DNA of 64,000 nucleotides from Rhipicephalus microplus. Lineage: Eukaryota; Arthropoda; Arachnida; Ixodida; Ixodidae. The stretch is from the NCBI RefSeq assembly GCF_043290135.1, contig NW_027464792.1, positions 1 through 64,000 on the forward strand, written 5' to 3'. The position numbers were made by a program, and so were the translations under genes. The notes under the pieces were generated by a model. The model was not told the DNA's origin and made no database searches. It was given only the letters and a program-made list of their open reading frames with translations. Shown here piece by piece: positions 9,939-21,861 of the stretch; position 1 is the stretch's first letter; the number at the start of each line of letters is the position of its first letter.

Positions 9939-10501
9939 AACCGCCGTAAAACCGCATTAAACAATGTCACTTAGTGAGATGCAGTGTTTTTCACCTTTAC
10001 AAGTTGGGAACTGTGATATCTAATGTGAAAGCGCTTGAAACCGTCGTAATGTTGTAGAAAGCAATGTAAAGTAGCGAGTAAAACGTTTTCTAACGATAGA
10101 AGTGCGAAGGTTATGTTAGGTTGAGTTATGTTAGTTTAAGCTAGGTAGCGTCGTGAAACTACCAAAAACAACGTCATCTAACGAGATAGTGTTGTTTTAT
10201 TGCGAGTACGAAACTGCGATAGGTGAAATGTTGTGAAAGCACACAAAACGCAATGAACAAGCCAAATACTGCGTGTTGTACCGTTACAAGTGCGAAACTG
10301 CTATGTTGTGATATTCTCGTTGAAGCGCATGCAAGCATCGTGAAATCTTAAAGAACGATGTCATTTAGCGAGATACAGCGTTCTGTACTGCAATAAGTTG
10401 GTGAAAAACTGTGAGGTTATGCAAATATCCTAATTGTGAACGAAACAGTGTAATAGAGCGTTTTTAATACAAGTGCGAATGTTAGGTTAGGTCAAGATAT
10501 G
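9939..10501 (+). repeat. Monomer F2 (563 bp), begins AACCGCCG
   Basis: F-like, with the altered start AACCGCCGTAAAACC, AATGTTGTAGAAAG, CACAAAACGCAATGAAC, TCGTTGAAGCGC, GTGAAATCTT and GCGTTTTTAATACAAG. It ends GGTCAAGATATG. Copies are at 21870, 27379, 37460 and 55576; the last begins AACCGTCG instead. Confidence 0.9.
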
Positions 10502-10744
10502 AACCGTCGTAAAACCGCATTAAACAATGTCACTTAGTGAGATGCAGTGTTTTTCACCATTACAAGTCGGGAACTGCGATATCTAATGTGAAAGCGCTTG
10601 AAAACGTCGTTAGGTTAGGTTAGGTTAGGTTAGGTTTGGTTAGGTTAGGTTAGGTTAGGTCAGCTTAGGGTATGTTAGGTAAGGTTTGGTTAGGGTAGGT
10701 TAGGTTAGGTTGGGTTAGGTAAGGTTAGGTTAGGTTAAGATATG
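10502..10744 (+). repeat. Short monomer G2 with TTAGG array (243 bp)
   Basis: The head ends GCGCTTGAAAACGTCG. The array at 10610-10736 carries GGTCAGCTTAGGGTATG, TAAGGTTTGG and TTAGGGTAGG. All five copies (22433, 27942, 38023, 56139) are exactly 243 bp, the most length-stable array class. The 56139 copy has CCGCTATAAAC in place of CCGCATTAAAC. Confidence 0.9.
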
Positions 10745-11293
10745 AACCGCGCTAAAACCGCATTAAACAATGTCACTTAGTGAGATGCTGTGTTTTTCAC
10801 CATTACAAGTCGGGAACTGCGATATCTAATGTGAAAGCGCATGAAACCGTCGTAATCTTGTAGAAAACATTGTAAAGTAGCGAATAAAACGTTTTCTACC
10901 GATAGAAGTGCGAAGGTTCGGTTAGTTTGAGCTAGGTAGCGTCGTGAAACCACCAAAAACGATGTCATCTAACGAGATAGTGTTGTTTTATTGCGAGTAC
11001 GAAACTGCGATAGGTGAAATATTGGGAAAGCACACAAAATGGCATGAACTAGCCAGATACTGCGTCTTGTGCCGTTACAAGTGCGAAACTGCTTTATTGT
11101 GATATTCTCGTTAAAGCGCATGCAAGTATCTTGAAACCTTAAAGAACGATGTCATTTAGCGAGATACAGCGTTCTGTACTGTAATAAGTTGGTGAGAAAC
11201 TGTGAGGTCAAGCAAATATCGTAATTGTGAACGAAACAGTGTAATTGAGCGTATCTAGATACAAGTGCGAATGTTAGGTTAGGTTGAGATATC
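10745..11293 (+). repeat. Monomer H2 (549 bp)
   Basis: H-like (AACCGCGCTAAAACC, AATATTGGGAAAGC) with its own markers TTTTCTACCGATAG, GTGAAACCACC, GTATCTTGAAACC and GCGTATCTAGATAC. It closes block 2. Copies are at 22676, 28185, 38266 and, as a hybrid, 56382. Confidence 0.9.
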
Positions 11294-11852
11294 AACCGTC
11301 GTAAAACCGCATTAAACAATGTCACTTAGTGAGATGTAGTGTTTTTCAACATTACAAGTCGGGAACTACGATATCTAATGTGAAAGCGCATGAAACCGTC
11401 GTAATCTTGTAGAAAACATTGTAAAGTTGCGAGTAAAACGTTTTCTAACAATAGAAGTGCGAAGGTTAGCTTGAGTTATGTTAGTTTAAGCTATGTAGCG
11501 TCGTGAGACCACCAAAAAGAACGTCATCTAACGAGATAGTGTTGTTTTATTGCGAGTACGAAACTGCGATAGGTAAAATGTTGTGAAAGCACACAAAACG
11601 GCATGAACAAGCCAAATACTGCGTGTTGTACCGTTACAAGTGCGAAACTGCTATGTTGTGACATTCTCGGTAAAGCGCATGCAAGTATCGTGAAACCTTA
11701 AAGAACGATGTCATTTAGCGAGATACAGCGTTCTGTACTGTAATAAGTTGGTGAGAAACTGTGAGGTCAAGCCAATATCGTAATTGTGAACGAAACAGTG
11801 TAATAGAGCGTTTTTCAATACAAGTACGAATGTTAGGTTAGGTTGACATATC
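11294..11852 (+). repeat. Monomer I (559 bp), A/L mosaic
   Basis: The first 230 bp is A-type (CAACATTAC, GCTATGTAGCG, GTGAGACCACCAAAAAG). The middle is L-type (GGTAAAATGTTG, GTGACATTCTCGG, GAGGTCAAGC). The end returns to A-type TTTTTCAATACAAGTACG and then TTGACATATC. It looks like a mosaic made by recombination or gene conversion and is the extra monomer of block 3. Copies are at 23225, 28734 and 38815. Confidence 0.85.
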
Positions 11853-12411
11853 AACCATCGTAAAACCGCATTAAACAATGTCACTTAGTGAGATGTAGTG
11901 TTTTTCAACATTACAAGTCGGGAACTACGATATCTAATGTGAAAGCGCATGAAACCGTCGTAATCTTGTAGAAAACATTGTAAAGTTGCGAGTAAAACGT
12001 TTTCTAACGATAGAAGTGCGAAGGTTAGCTTGAGTTATGTTAGTTTAAGCTATGTAGCGTCGTGAGACCACCAAAAAGGACGTCATCTAACGAGATAGTG
12101 TTGTTTTATTGCATGTATGAAACTGCAATAGGTGAAATGTTGTGAAAGTACACAAAACAGCATGAACAAGCCAAATACTGCGTGTTCTACCGTTACAAGT
12201 GCGAAACTGCTATATTGTGATATTCTCGTTAAAGCGCATGCAAGCATCGTGAAACCTTAAAGAACAATGTCATTTAGCGAGATACAGCGTTCTGTACTGC
12301 AATAAGTTGGTGAAAAACTGTGAGGTTATGCAAATATCGTAATTGTGAACGAAACAGTGTAATAGAGCGTTTTTCAATACAAGTACGAATGTTAGGTTAG
12401 GTTAAGATATG
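11853..12411 (+). repeat. Monomer J (559 bp), begins AACCATCG
   Basis: A-type through TGCATGTATG and AGTACACAAAACAGC, then D-type (GTGTTCTACC, GCTATATTG, GAACAATGTC), ending A-type (TTTTTCAATACAAG). It is another mosaic, in the A position of block 3. Copies are at 23784, 29293 and 39374. The copy at 23784 has a private change GTGGTATTC near 24150. Confidence 0.85.
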
Positions 12412-12649
12412 AACTGTCGTAAAACCGCAATAAACAATGTCACTTAGTGAGATGCAGTGTTTTTCACCATTACAAGTCGGGAACTGCGATATCTAATGTG
12501 AAAGCGCTTGCAAACGTCGTTAGGTTAGGTTAGGTTAGGTTAGGTTAGGTTACGTTAGGTTAGGTTTGGTTAGGTTAGGTTAGGTTAGGTTAGGTTATGT
12601 TAGGCTAGGTTGGGTTAGGTTAGGTTAGGTTACGTTAGGTTAAGGTATG
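12412..12649 (+). repeat. Short monomer K with TTAGG array (238 bp), begins AACTGTCG
   Basis: The head is marked by AACTGTCG and CCGCAATAAAC. The array at 12520-12641 has TTACG, TTTGG, TTATG and GGCTAGG. It sits in the B position of block 3. Other copies are at 24343 (243 bp), 29852 (248 bp) and 39933 (243 bp), differing by 5-bp steps. Confidence 0.9.
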
Positions 12650-13200
12650 AACCGTCGTAAAACCGCAATAAACAATGTCACTTAGTGAGATGCAGTGTTT
12701 TTCACCTTTACAAGTTGGGAACTGCGATATCTAATGTGAAAGCGCTTGAAACCGTCGTAATGTTGCAGAAAGCAATGTAAAGTAGCGAGTAAAACGTTTT
12801 CTAACGATAGAAGTGCGAAACTTAGGTTATGTTAGTTTAAGCTAGGTAGCGTCGTGAAACCACCAAAAACGACGTCATCTAACGAGATAGTGTTGTTTTA
12901 TTGCGAGTACGAAACTGCGATAGGTAAAATGTGAAAGCACACAAAACGGCATGAACAAGCCAAATACTGCGTGTTGTACCGTTACAAGTGCGAAACTGCT
13001 ATGTTTTGACATTCTCGGTAAAGCGCATGCAAGTATCGTGAAACCTTAAAGAACGATGTCATTTAGCGAGATACAGCGTTCTGTACTGTAATAAGTTGGT
13101 GAGAAACTGTGAGGTCAAGCAAATATCGTAATTGTGAACGAAACAGTGTAATTGAGCGTCTTTAGATACAAGTGCGAATGTTAGGTTAGGTTGACATATC
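12650..13200 (+). repeat. Monomer L (551 bp)
   Basis: C-position monomer marked by CCGCAATAAAC, GTTGCAGAAAGC, the shortened AGTGCGAAACTTAGG, GGTAAAATG, GCTATGTTTTGACATTC and an end reading TTGACATATC. This copy lacks 3 bp (GGTAAAATGTGAAAGC) that the copies at 24586, 30100 and 40176 (554 bp) keep. Confidence 0.9.
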
Positions 13201-13759
13201 AACCGTCGTAAAACCGCATTAAACAATGTCACTTAGTGAGATGTAGTGTTTTTCAACATTACAAGTCGGGAACTACGATATCTAATGTGAAAGCGCATGA
13301 AACCGTCGTAATCTTGTAGAAAACATTGTAAAGTTGCCAGTAAAGCGTTTTCTAACGATAGAAGTGCGAAGGTTAGGTTAGGTTAGGTTAGTTTAAGCTA
13401 GGTAGCGTCGTGAAACTACCAAAAACGACGTTATCTAACGAGATAGTGTTGTTTTATAGCGAGTATTAAACTGCGATAGGTGAAATGTTGTGAAAGCACA
13501 CAAAACGGCATGAACAAGCCAAATACTGCGTGTTCTACCGTTACAAGTGCGAAACTGCTATATTGTGATATTCTCGTTAAAGCGCATGCAAGCATCGTGA
13601 AACCTTAAAGAAATATGTCATTTAGCGAGATACAACGTTCTGTACTGCAATAAGTTGGTGAAAAACTGTGAGATTATGCAAATATCGTAATTGTGAACAA
13701 AACAGTGTAATAAAGTGTTTTTAGATACAAGTGCGAATGTTAGGTTAGGTTAAGATATG
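13201..13759 (+). repeat. Monomer M (559 bp)
   Basis: D-position monomer marked by GTTGCCAGTAAAGCG, ACGACGTTATC, AAAGAAATATGTC, GATACAACGTTC, GTGAGATTATGC and GTAATAAAGTG. Copies are at 25140, 30654, 40730 and 56931 (the last reads CCAGTAAAACG). The 3-prime half of M also forms the end of the hybrid at 46937. Confidence 0.9.
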
Positions 13760-14546
13760 AACCGTCGTAAAACCGCATTAAACAATGTCAATTAGTGAGA
13801 TGCAGTGTTTTTCACCATTAAAAGTCGGGAACTGCGATATCTAATGTGAAAGCGCTTGCAACCGTCGTTAGGTTAGGTTAGGTTAGGTTTTGTTAGGTTA
13901 GGTTAGGTTAGGTTAGATTAGGTTAGGTTGGGTTGAGTTGGGTTAGGTTAGGTTAGGTTAGGTTAGGTTAGGTTGGGTTAGGTTAGGTTAGGTTAGGTTA
14001 CGTTAGGTTAGGTTAGGTTACGTTAGGTTAGGTTAGGTTAGGTTACGTTAGGTTAGGTTAGGTTAGGTAAGGATAATTTGGTTAGGTTAGGTAAGGTTAG
14101 GTTAGGTTAGGTTGGGTTGGGTGTTGTTGGGTTGGGTGTTGTTGTGTTGGGTTGGGTTGGGTTAGGTTGGGTTAGGTTAGGTTAGGTTACGTTAGGTTAG
14201 GTTAGGTTAGGTTACGTTAGGTTATGTTAGGTTAGGTTAGGTTACGTTAGGTTAGGTTAGGTCAGGTAAGGTTAGGTTACGTTAGAATAGGTTAGGTTAG
14301 GTTAGGTTACGTTAGGTTAGGTTAAGTTAGGTTAGGTTAGGTTTGGTTAGGTTTGGTTAGGTTAGCTTAGGTTAGGTTAGGTTAGGTTAGGTTGGGTTGG
14401 GTTGGGTTGGGTTAGGTAAGGTTAGGTTAGGTTAGGTTGGGTTAGGTTAGTTTAGGTTAGGTTAGGTTAGGTTGGGTTGGGTTGGGTTAGGTTAGGTTAG
14501 GTTAGGTTTGGTAAGGTTAGGTTAGGTTACGTTAGGTTAAGGTATG
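13760..14546 (+). repeat. Short-headed monomer N with long TTAGG-variant array (787 bp)
   Basis: The head is like E but reads TTAAAAGTCGGG. The array at 13868-14538 is marked by GGTTTTGTTAGG near its start, TTAGATTAGG, GGGTTGAGTTGGG, GGGTGTTGTTGTGTTGGG and a four-tract GGGTT run at 14394-14411. Complete N arrays elsewhere are 41289, 47486 and 57490; truncated ones start at 25699 and 31213. Confidence 0.9.
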
Positions 14547-15110
14547 AACCGTCGTAAAACCGCATTAAACAATGTTACTTAGTGAGATGCAGTGTTTTTC
14601 ACCTTTACAAGTTGGGAACTGTGATATCTAATGTGAAAGCGCTTGAAACCGTCGTAATGTTGTAGAAAGCAATGTAAAGTAGCGAGTAAAACGTTTTCTA
14701 ACGATAGAAGTGCGAAGGTTATGTTAGGTTGAGTTATGTTAGTTTAAGCTAGGTAGCGTCGTGAAACTACCAAAAACAACGTCATCTAACGAGATAGTGT
14801 TGTTTTATTGCGAGTACGAAACTGCGATAGGTGAAATGTTGTGAAAGCACACAAAACGGCATGAACAAGCCAAATACTGCGTGTTGTACCGTTACAAGTG
14901 CGAAACTGCTATGTTGTGATATTCTCGTTAAAGCGCATGCAAGCATCGTGAAACCTTAAAGAACGATGTCATTTAGCGAGATACAGCGTTCTGTACTGCA
15001 ATAAGTTGGTGAAAAACTGTGAGGTTATGCAAATATCCTAATTGTGAACGAAACAGTGTAATAGAGCGTTTTTTAATGCAAGTGCGAATGTTAGGTTAGG
15101 TTAAGATATG
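14547..15110 (+). repeat. Monomer O (564 bp)
   Basis: F-position monomer marked by AATGTTACTTAG, AATGTTGTAGAAAG, CACACAAAACGGC, ATATCCTAATTG and GCGTTTTTTAATGCAAG. Copies are at 42076, 48278 and 59234, with a divergent one at 58272. Confidence 0.9.
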
Positions 15111-15382
15111 AACCGTCGTAAAACCGCATTAAACAATGTCACTTAGTCAAATGCAGTGTTTTTCACCATTACAAGTCGGGAACTGCGATATCTAAGGTGA
15201 AAGCGCTTGCAAACGTCGTTAGGTTAGGTTAGGTTAGGTTAGGTTACGTTAGGTTAGGTTAGGTTAGGTTTGGTTAGGTTAGGTTAGGTTAGGTTAGGTT
15301 AGGTTAGGGATGTTAGGTAAGGTTTGGTTAGGTTAGGTTAGTTTAGGTTGGGTTAGGTAAGGTTAGGTTAGGTTAAGATATG
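15111..15382 (+). repeat. Short monomer P with TTAGG array (272 bp)
   Basis: G-position monomer. The head has TTAGTCAAATGCAG and ATATCTAAGGTG. The array at 15219-15374 has TTACG, TTTGG, TTAGGGATG and TTAGTTTAGG. The copies at 42640, 48842 and 59798 are also exactly 272 bp. Confidence 0.9.
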
Positions 15383-15931
15383 AACCGCGCTAAAACCGCA
15401 TTAAACAATGTCACTTAGTGAGATGCTGTGTTTTTCACCATTACAAGTCGGGAACTGCGATATCTAATGTGAAAGCGCATGAAACCGTCGCAATCTTGCA
15501 GAAAACATTGTAAAGTAGCGAATAAAACGTTTTCTAACGATAGAAGTGCGAAGGTTCGGTTAGTTTGAGCTAGGTAGCGTCGTGAAGCCACCAAAAACGA
15601 TGTCATCTAACGAGATAGTGTTGTTTTATTGCGAGTACGAAACTGCGATAGGTGAAATATTGGGAAAGCACACAAAATGGCATGAACTAGCCAGATACTG
15701 CGTCTTGTGCCGTTACAAGTGCGAAACTGCTTTATTGTGATATTCTCGTTAAAGCGCATGCAAGTATCGTGAAACCTTAAAGAACGATGTCATTTAGCGA
15801 GATACAGCGTTCTGTACTGTAATAAGTTGGTGAGAAACTGTGAGGTCAAGCAAATATCGTAATTGTGAACGAAACAGTGTAATTGAGCGTATTTATATAC
15901 AAGTGCGAATGTTAGGTTAGGTTGAGATATC
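15383..15931 (+). repeat. Monomer Q (549 bp)
   Basis: H-position monomer closing the super-repeat. It differs from H by GTCGCAATCTTGCAG and GCGTATTTATATAC. Copies are at 42912, 49114 and 60070. It is always followed by an A with AATCACTT. The copy at 42912 has a private GTGGGAATG near 43434. Confidence 0.9.
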
Positions 15932-17957
15932 AACCGTCGTAAAACCGCATTAAACAATCACTTAGTGAGATGTAGTGTTTTTCAACATTACAAGTCGGGA
16001 ACTACGATATCTAATGTGAAAGCGCATGAAACCATCGTAATCTTGTAGAAAACATTGTAAAGTTGCGAGTAAAACGTTTTCTAACGATAGAAGTGCGAAG
16101 GTTAGCTTGAGTTATGTTAGTTTAAGCTATGTAGCGTCGTGAGACCACCAAAAAGGACGTCATCTAACGAGATAGTGTTGTTTTATTGCATGTACGAAAC
16201 TGCAATAGGTGAAATGTTGTGAAAGTACACAAAACGGCTTGAACAAGCCAGATACTGCGTGTTGTACCGTTACAAGTGCGAAACTGCTATAATGTGATAT
16301 TCTCGTTAAAGCGCATGCAAGCATCGTGAAACCTTAAAGAACGATGTCATTTAGCGAGATACAGCGTTCTGTACTGCAATCAGTTGGTGAAAAACTGTGA
16401 GGTTATGCAAATATCGTAATTGTGAACGAAACAGTGTAATAGAGCGTTTTTCAATACAAGTACGAATGTTAGGTTAGGTTAAGATATGAACCGTCGTAAA
16501 ACCGCATTAAACAATGTCACTTAGTGAGATGCAGTGTTTTTCACCATTACAAGTCGGGAACTGCGATATCTAATGTGAAAGCGCTTGCAAACGTCGTTAG
16601 GTTAGGTTAGGTTAGGTTAGGTTAGGTTAGGTTAGGTTTGGTTAGGTTAGGTTAGGTTAGGTTAGGTTAGGGTATGTTAGGTTAGGTTGGGTTAGGTTAG
16701 GTAAGGTTACGTTAGGTTAAGGTATGAACCGTCGTAAAACCGCATTAAACAATGTCACTTAGTGAGATGCAGTGTTTTTCACCTTTACAAGTTGGGAACT
16801 GCGATATCTAATGTGAAAGCGCTTGAAACCGTCGTAATGTTGTAGAAAGCAATGTAAAGTAGCTAGTAAAACGTTTTCTAACGATAGAAGTGCGAAGGTT
16901 ATGTTAGGTTGAGTTATGTTAGTTTAAGCTACGTAGCGTCGTGAAACCACCAAAAACGACGTCATCTAACGAGATAGTGTTGTTTTATTGCGAGTATTAA
17001 ACTGCGATAGGTGAAATGTTGTGAAAGCACACAAAACGGCATGAACAAGCCAAATACTGCGTGTTCTACCGTTACAAGTGCGAAACTGCTATATTGTGAT
17101 ATTCTCGGTAAAGCGCATGCAAGTATCGTGAAACCTTAAAAAACGATGTCATTTAGCGAGATACAGCGTTATGTACTGTAAGAAGTTGGTGAGAAACTGT
17201 GAGGTCAAGCAAATATCGTAATTGTGAACGAAACAGTGTAATTGAGCGTCTTTAGATACAAGTGCGAATGTTAGGTTAGGTTGATATATAAACCGTCGTA
17301 AAACCGCATTAAACAATGTCACTTAGTGAGATGTAGTGTTTTTCAACATTACAAGTCGGGAACTACGATATCTAATGTGAAAGCGCATGAAACCGTCGTA
17401 ATCTTGTAGAAAACATTGTAAAGTTGCGAGTAAAACGTTTTCTAACGATAGAAGTGCGAAGGTTAGGTTAGGTTAGGTTAGTTTAAGCTAGGTAGCGTCG
17501 TGAAACTACCAAAAACGACGTCATCTAACGAGATAGTGTTGTTTTATAGCGAGTATTAAACTGCGATAGGTGAAATGTTGTGAAAGCACACAAAACGGCA
17601 TGAACAAGCCAAATACTGCGTGTTCTACCGTTACAAGTGCGAAACTGCTATATTGTGATATTCTCGTTAAAGCGCATGCAAGCATCGTGAAACCTTAAAG
17701 AACAATGTCATTTAGCGAGATACAGCGTTCTGTACTGCAATAAGTTGGTGAAAAACTGTGAGGTTATGCAAATATCGTAATTGTGAACAAAACAGTGTAA
17801 TAGAGCGTTTTTAGATACAAGTGCGAATGTTAGGTTAGGTTAAGATATGAACCGTCGTAAAACCGCATTAAACAATGTCAATTAGTGAGATGCAGTGTTT
17901 TTCACCATTAAAAGTGGGGAACTGCGATATCTAATGTGAAAGCGCTTGCAACCGTCG

Positions 17958-18558
17958 TTAGGTTAGGTTAGGTTAGGTTAGGTTTGGTTAGGTTAGGTTA
18001 GGTTACGTTAGGTTAGGTTAGGTTAGGTTACGTTAGGTTAGGTTAGGTTAGGTAAGGATAATTTGGTTAGGTTAGGTAAGGTTAGGTTAGGTTAGGTTGG
18101 GTTGGGTGTTGTTGGGTTGGGTGTTGTTGGGTTGGGTTGGGTTAGGTTGGGTTAGGTTAGGTTAGGTTACTTTAGGTTAGGTTAGGTTAGGTTACGTTAG
18201 GTTATGTTAGGTTAGGTTAGGTTACGTTAGGTTAGGTTAGGTCAGGTAAGGTTAGGTTACGTTAGAATAGGTTAGGTTAGGTTAGGTTACGTTAGGTTAG
18301 GTTAAGTTAGGTTAGGTTAGGTTTGGTTAGGTTTGGTTAGGTTAGCTTAGGCTAGGTTAGGTTGGGTTGGGTTGGGTTGGGTTGGGTTAGGTTAGGTTAG
18401 GTTAGGTTAGGTTGGGTTAGGTTAGTTTAGGTTAGGTTAGGTTAGGTTAGGTTGGGTTGGGTTGGGTTAGGTTAGGTTAGGTTAGGTTTGGTTAGGTTAG
18501 GTTAGGTTAGGTTATGTTAGGTTAGGTTGGGTTAGGTTAGGTTAGGTTACGTTAGGTT
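17958..18558 (+). repeat. Long TTAGG-variant array, E type (copy 3)
   Basis: Same landmarks and monomer length (717 bp) as copy 1, with the five-tract GGGTT run at 18364-18386. Confidence 0.92.
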
Positions 18559-21186
18559 AAGGTATGAACCGTCGTAAAACCGCATTAAACAATGTCACTT
18601 AGTGAGATGCAGTGTTTTTCACCTTTACAAGTTGGGAACTGTGATATCTAATGTGAAAGCGCTTGAAACCGTCGTAATGTTCTAGAAAGCAATGTAAAGT
18701 AGCGAGTAAAACGTTTTCTAACGATAGAAGTGCGAAGGTTATGTTAGGTTGAGTTATGTTAGTTTAAGCTAGGTAGCGTCGTGAAACTACCAAAAACAAC
18801 GTCATCTAACGAGATAGTGTTGTTTTATTGCGAGTACGAAACTGCGATAGGTGAAATGTTGTGAAAGCACACGAAACGGCATGAACAAGCCAAATACTGC
18901 GTGTTGTACCGTTACAAGTGCGAAACTGCTATGTTGTGATATTCTCGTTAAAGCGCATGCAAGCATCGTGAAACCTTAAAGAACGATGTCATTTAGCGAG
19001 ATACAGCGTTCTGTACTGCAATAAGTTGGTGAAAAACTGTGAGGTTATGCAAATATCCTAATTGTGAACGAAACAGTGTAATAGAGCGTTTTTTAATGCA
19101 AGTGCGAATGTTAGGTTAGGTTAAGATATGAACCGTCGTAAAACCGCATTAAACAATGTCACTTAGTGAAATGCAGTGTTTTTCACCATTACAAGTAGGG
19201 AACTGCGATATCTAATGTGAAAGCGCTTGCAAACGTCGTTAGGTTAGGTTAGGTTAGGTTAGGTTAGGTTAGGTTACGTTAGGTTAGGTTAGGTTAGGTT
19301 TGGTTAGGTTAGGTTAGGTTAGGTTAGGTTAGGGATGTTAGGTAAGGTTTGGTTAGGTTAGGTTAGGTTAGGTTGGGTTAGGTAAGGTTAGGTTAGGTTA
19401 AGATATGAACCGCGCTAAAACCGCATTAAACAATGTCACTTAGTGAGATGCTGTGTTTTTCACCATTACAAGTCGGGAACTGCGATATCTAATGTGAAAG
19501 CGCATGAAACCGTCGTAATCTTGTAGAAAACATTGTAAAGTAGCGAATAAAACGTTTTCTAACGATAGAAGTGCGAAGGTTCGGTTAGTTTGAGCTAGGT
19601 AGCGTCGTGAAGCCACCAAAAACGATGTCATCTAACGAGATAGTGTTGTTTTATTGCGAGTACGAAACTGCGATAGGTGAAATATTGGGAAAGCACACAA
19701 AATGGCATGAACTAGCCAGATACTGCGTCTTGTGCCGTTACAAGTGCGAAACTGCTTTATTGTGATATTCTCGTTAAAGCGCATGCACGTATCGTGAAAC
19801 CTTAAAGAACGATGTCATTTAGCGAGATACAGCGTTCTGTACTGTAATAAGTTGGTGAGAAACTGTGAGGTCAAGCAAATATCGCAATTGTGAACGAAAC
19901 AGTGTAATTGAGCGTATTTAGATACAAGTGCGAATGTTAGGTTAGGTTGAGATATCAACCGTCGTAAAACCGCATTAAACAATGTCACTTAGTGAGATGT
20001 AGTGTTTTTCAACATTACAAGTCGGGAACTACGATATCTAATGTGAAAGCGCATGAAACCGTCGTAATCTTGTAGAAAACATTGTAAAGTTGCGAGTAAA
20101 ACGTTTTCTAACGATAGAAGTGCGAAGGTTAGCTTGAGTTATGTTAGTTTAAGCTATGTAGCGTCGTGAGACCACCAAAAAGGACGTCATCTAACGAGAT
20201 AGTGTTGTTTTATTGCATGTACGAAACTGCAATAGGTGAAATGTTGTGAAAGTACACAAAACGGCTTGAACAAGCCAGATACTGCGTGTTGTACCGTTAC
20301 AAGTGCGAAACTGCTATAATGTGATATTCTCGTTAAAGCGCATGCAAGCATCGTGAAACCTTAAAGAACGATGTCATTTAGCGAGATACAGCGTTCTGTA
20401 CTGCAATAAGTTGGTGAAAAACTGTGAGGTTATGCAAATATCGTAATTGTGAACGAAACAGTGTAATAGAGCGTTTTTCAATACAAGTACGAATGTTAGG
20501 TTAGGTTAAGATATGAACCGTCGTAAAACCGCATTAAACAATGTCACTTAGTGAGATGCAGTGTTTTTCACCTTTACAAGTTGGGAACTGCGATATCTAA
20601 TGTGAAAGCGCTTGAAACCGTCGTAATGTTGTAGAAAGCAATGTAAAGTAGCTAGTAAAACGTTTTCTAACGATAGAAGTGCGAAGGTTATGTTAGGTTG
20701 AGTTATGTTAGTTTAAGCTACGTAGCGTCGTGAAACCACCAAAAACGACGTCATCTAACGAGATAGTGTTGTTTTATTGCGAGTATTAAACTGCGATAGG
20801 TGAATGTTGTGAAAGCACACAAAACGGCATGAACAAGCCAAATACTGCGTGTTCTACCGTTACAAGTGCGAAACTGCTATATTGTGATATTCTCGGTAAA
20901 GCGCATGCAAGTATCGTGAAACCTTAAAGAACGATGTCATTTAGCGAGATACAGCGTTCTGTACTGTAATAAGTTGGTGAGAAACTGTGAGGTCAAGCAA
21001 ATATCGTAATTGTGAACGAAACAGTGTAATTGAGCGTCTTTAGATACAAGTGTGAATGTTAGGTTAGGTTAAGATATGAACCGTCGTAAAACCGCATTAA
21101 ACAATGTCAATTAGTGAGATGCAGTGTTTTTCACCATTAAAAGTGGGGAACTGCGATATCTAATGTGAAAGCGCTTGCAACCGTCG

Positions 21187-21861
21187 TTAGGTTAGGTTAG
21201 GTTAGGTTAGGTTAGGTTTGGTTAGGTTAGGTTAGGTTAGGTTAGGTTAGGTTAGATTAGGTTAGGTTGTGTTGAGTTGGGTTAGGTTAGGTTAGGTTAG
21301 GTTAGGTTGGGTTAGGTTAGGTTAGGTTAGGTTAGGTTACGTTAGGTTAGGTTAGGTTAGGTTACGTTAGGTTAGGTTAGGTTAGGTAAAGATAATTTGG
21401 TTAGGTTAGGTAAGGTTAGGTTAGGTTAGGTTGGGTTGGGTGTTGTTGGGTTGGGTTGGGTTGGGTTAGGTTGGGTTAGGTTAGGTTAGGTTACGTTAGG
21501 TTAGGTTAGGTTACGTTAGGTTATGTTAGGTTAGGTTTGGTTAGGTTACGTTAGGTTAGGTTAGGTCAGGTAAGGTTAGGTTACGTTAGAATAGGTTAGG
21601 TTAGGTTAGGTTACGTTAGGTTAGGTTAAGTTAGGTTAGGTTAGGTTTGGTTAGGTTAGGTTAGGTTAGCTTTGGTTAGGTTAGGTTGGGTTGGGTTGGG
21701 TTAGGTTGGGTTAGGTTAGGTTAGGTTAGGTTAGGTTGGGTTAGGTTAGTTTAGGTCAGGTTAGGTTAGGTTAGGTTGGGTTGGGTTGGTTAGGTTAGGT
21801 TAGGTTAGGTTAGGTAAGGTTAGGTTAGGTTAGGTTAGGTTAGGTTAGGTTACGTTAGGTT
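21187..21861 (+). repeat. Long TTAGG-variant array, E2 type (copy 3)
   Basis: E2 landmarks GGTTGTGTTGAG, GGTAAAGATAATTTGG and TTAGCTTTGG. The monomer is 791 bp, one TTAGG shorter than in copy 2. Confidence 0.92.

Larger units (their letters stand above)
4026..15931 (+). repeat. Super-repeat copy 2: the complete 23-monomer, 11,906-bp unit
   Basis: This is the reference copy. Block 1 (A-H) is 4026-8020, block 2 (A2, C2, E2, F2, G2, H2) is 8021-11293 and block 3 (I-Q) is 11294-15931. The same order, with the same diagnostic substitutions, recurs from 15932 and from 31845. The three blocks are parallel. A2 matches A, C2 matches C, J resembles A, K resembles B, and L-Q correspond in order to C-H. 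Block 2 lacks the B and D positions and block 3 has an extra first monomer, I. This implies an ancestral eight-monomer block that triplicated and diverged before the 11.9-kb unit was amplified. Confidence 0.9.
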
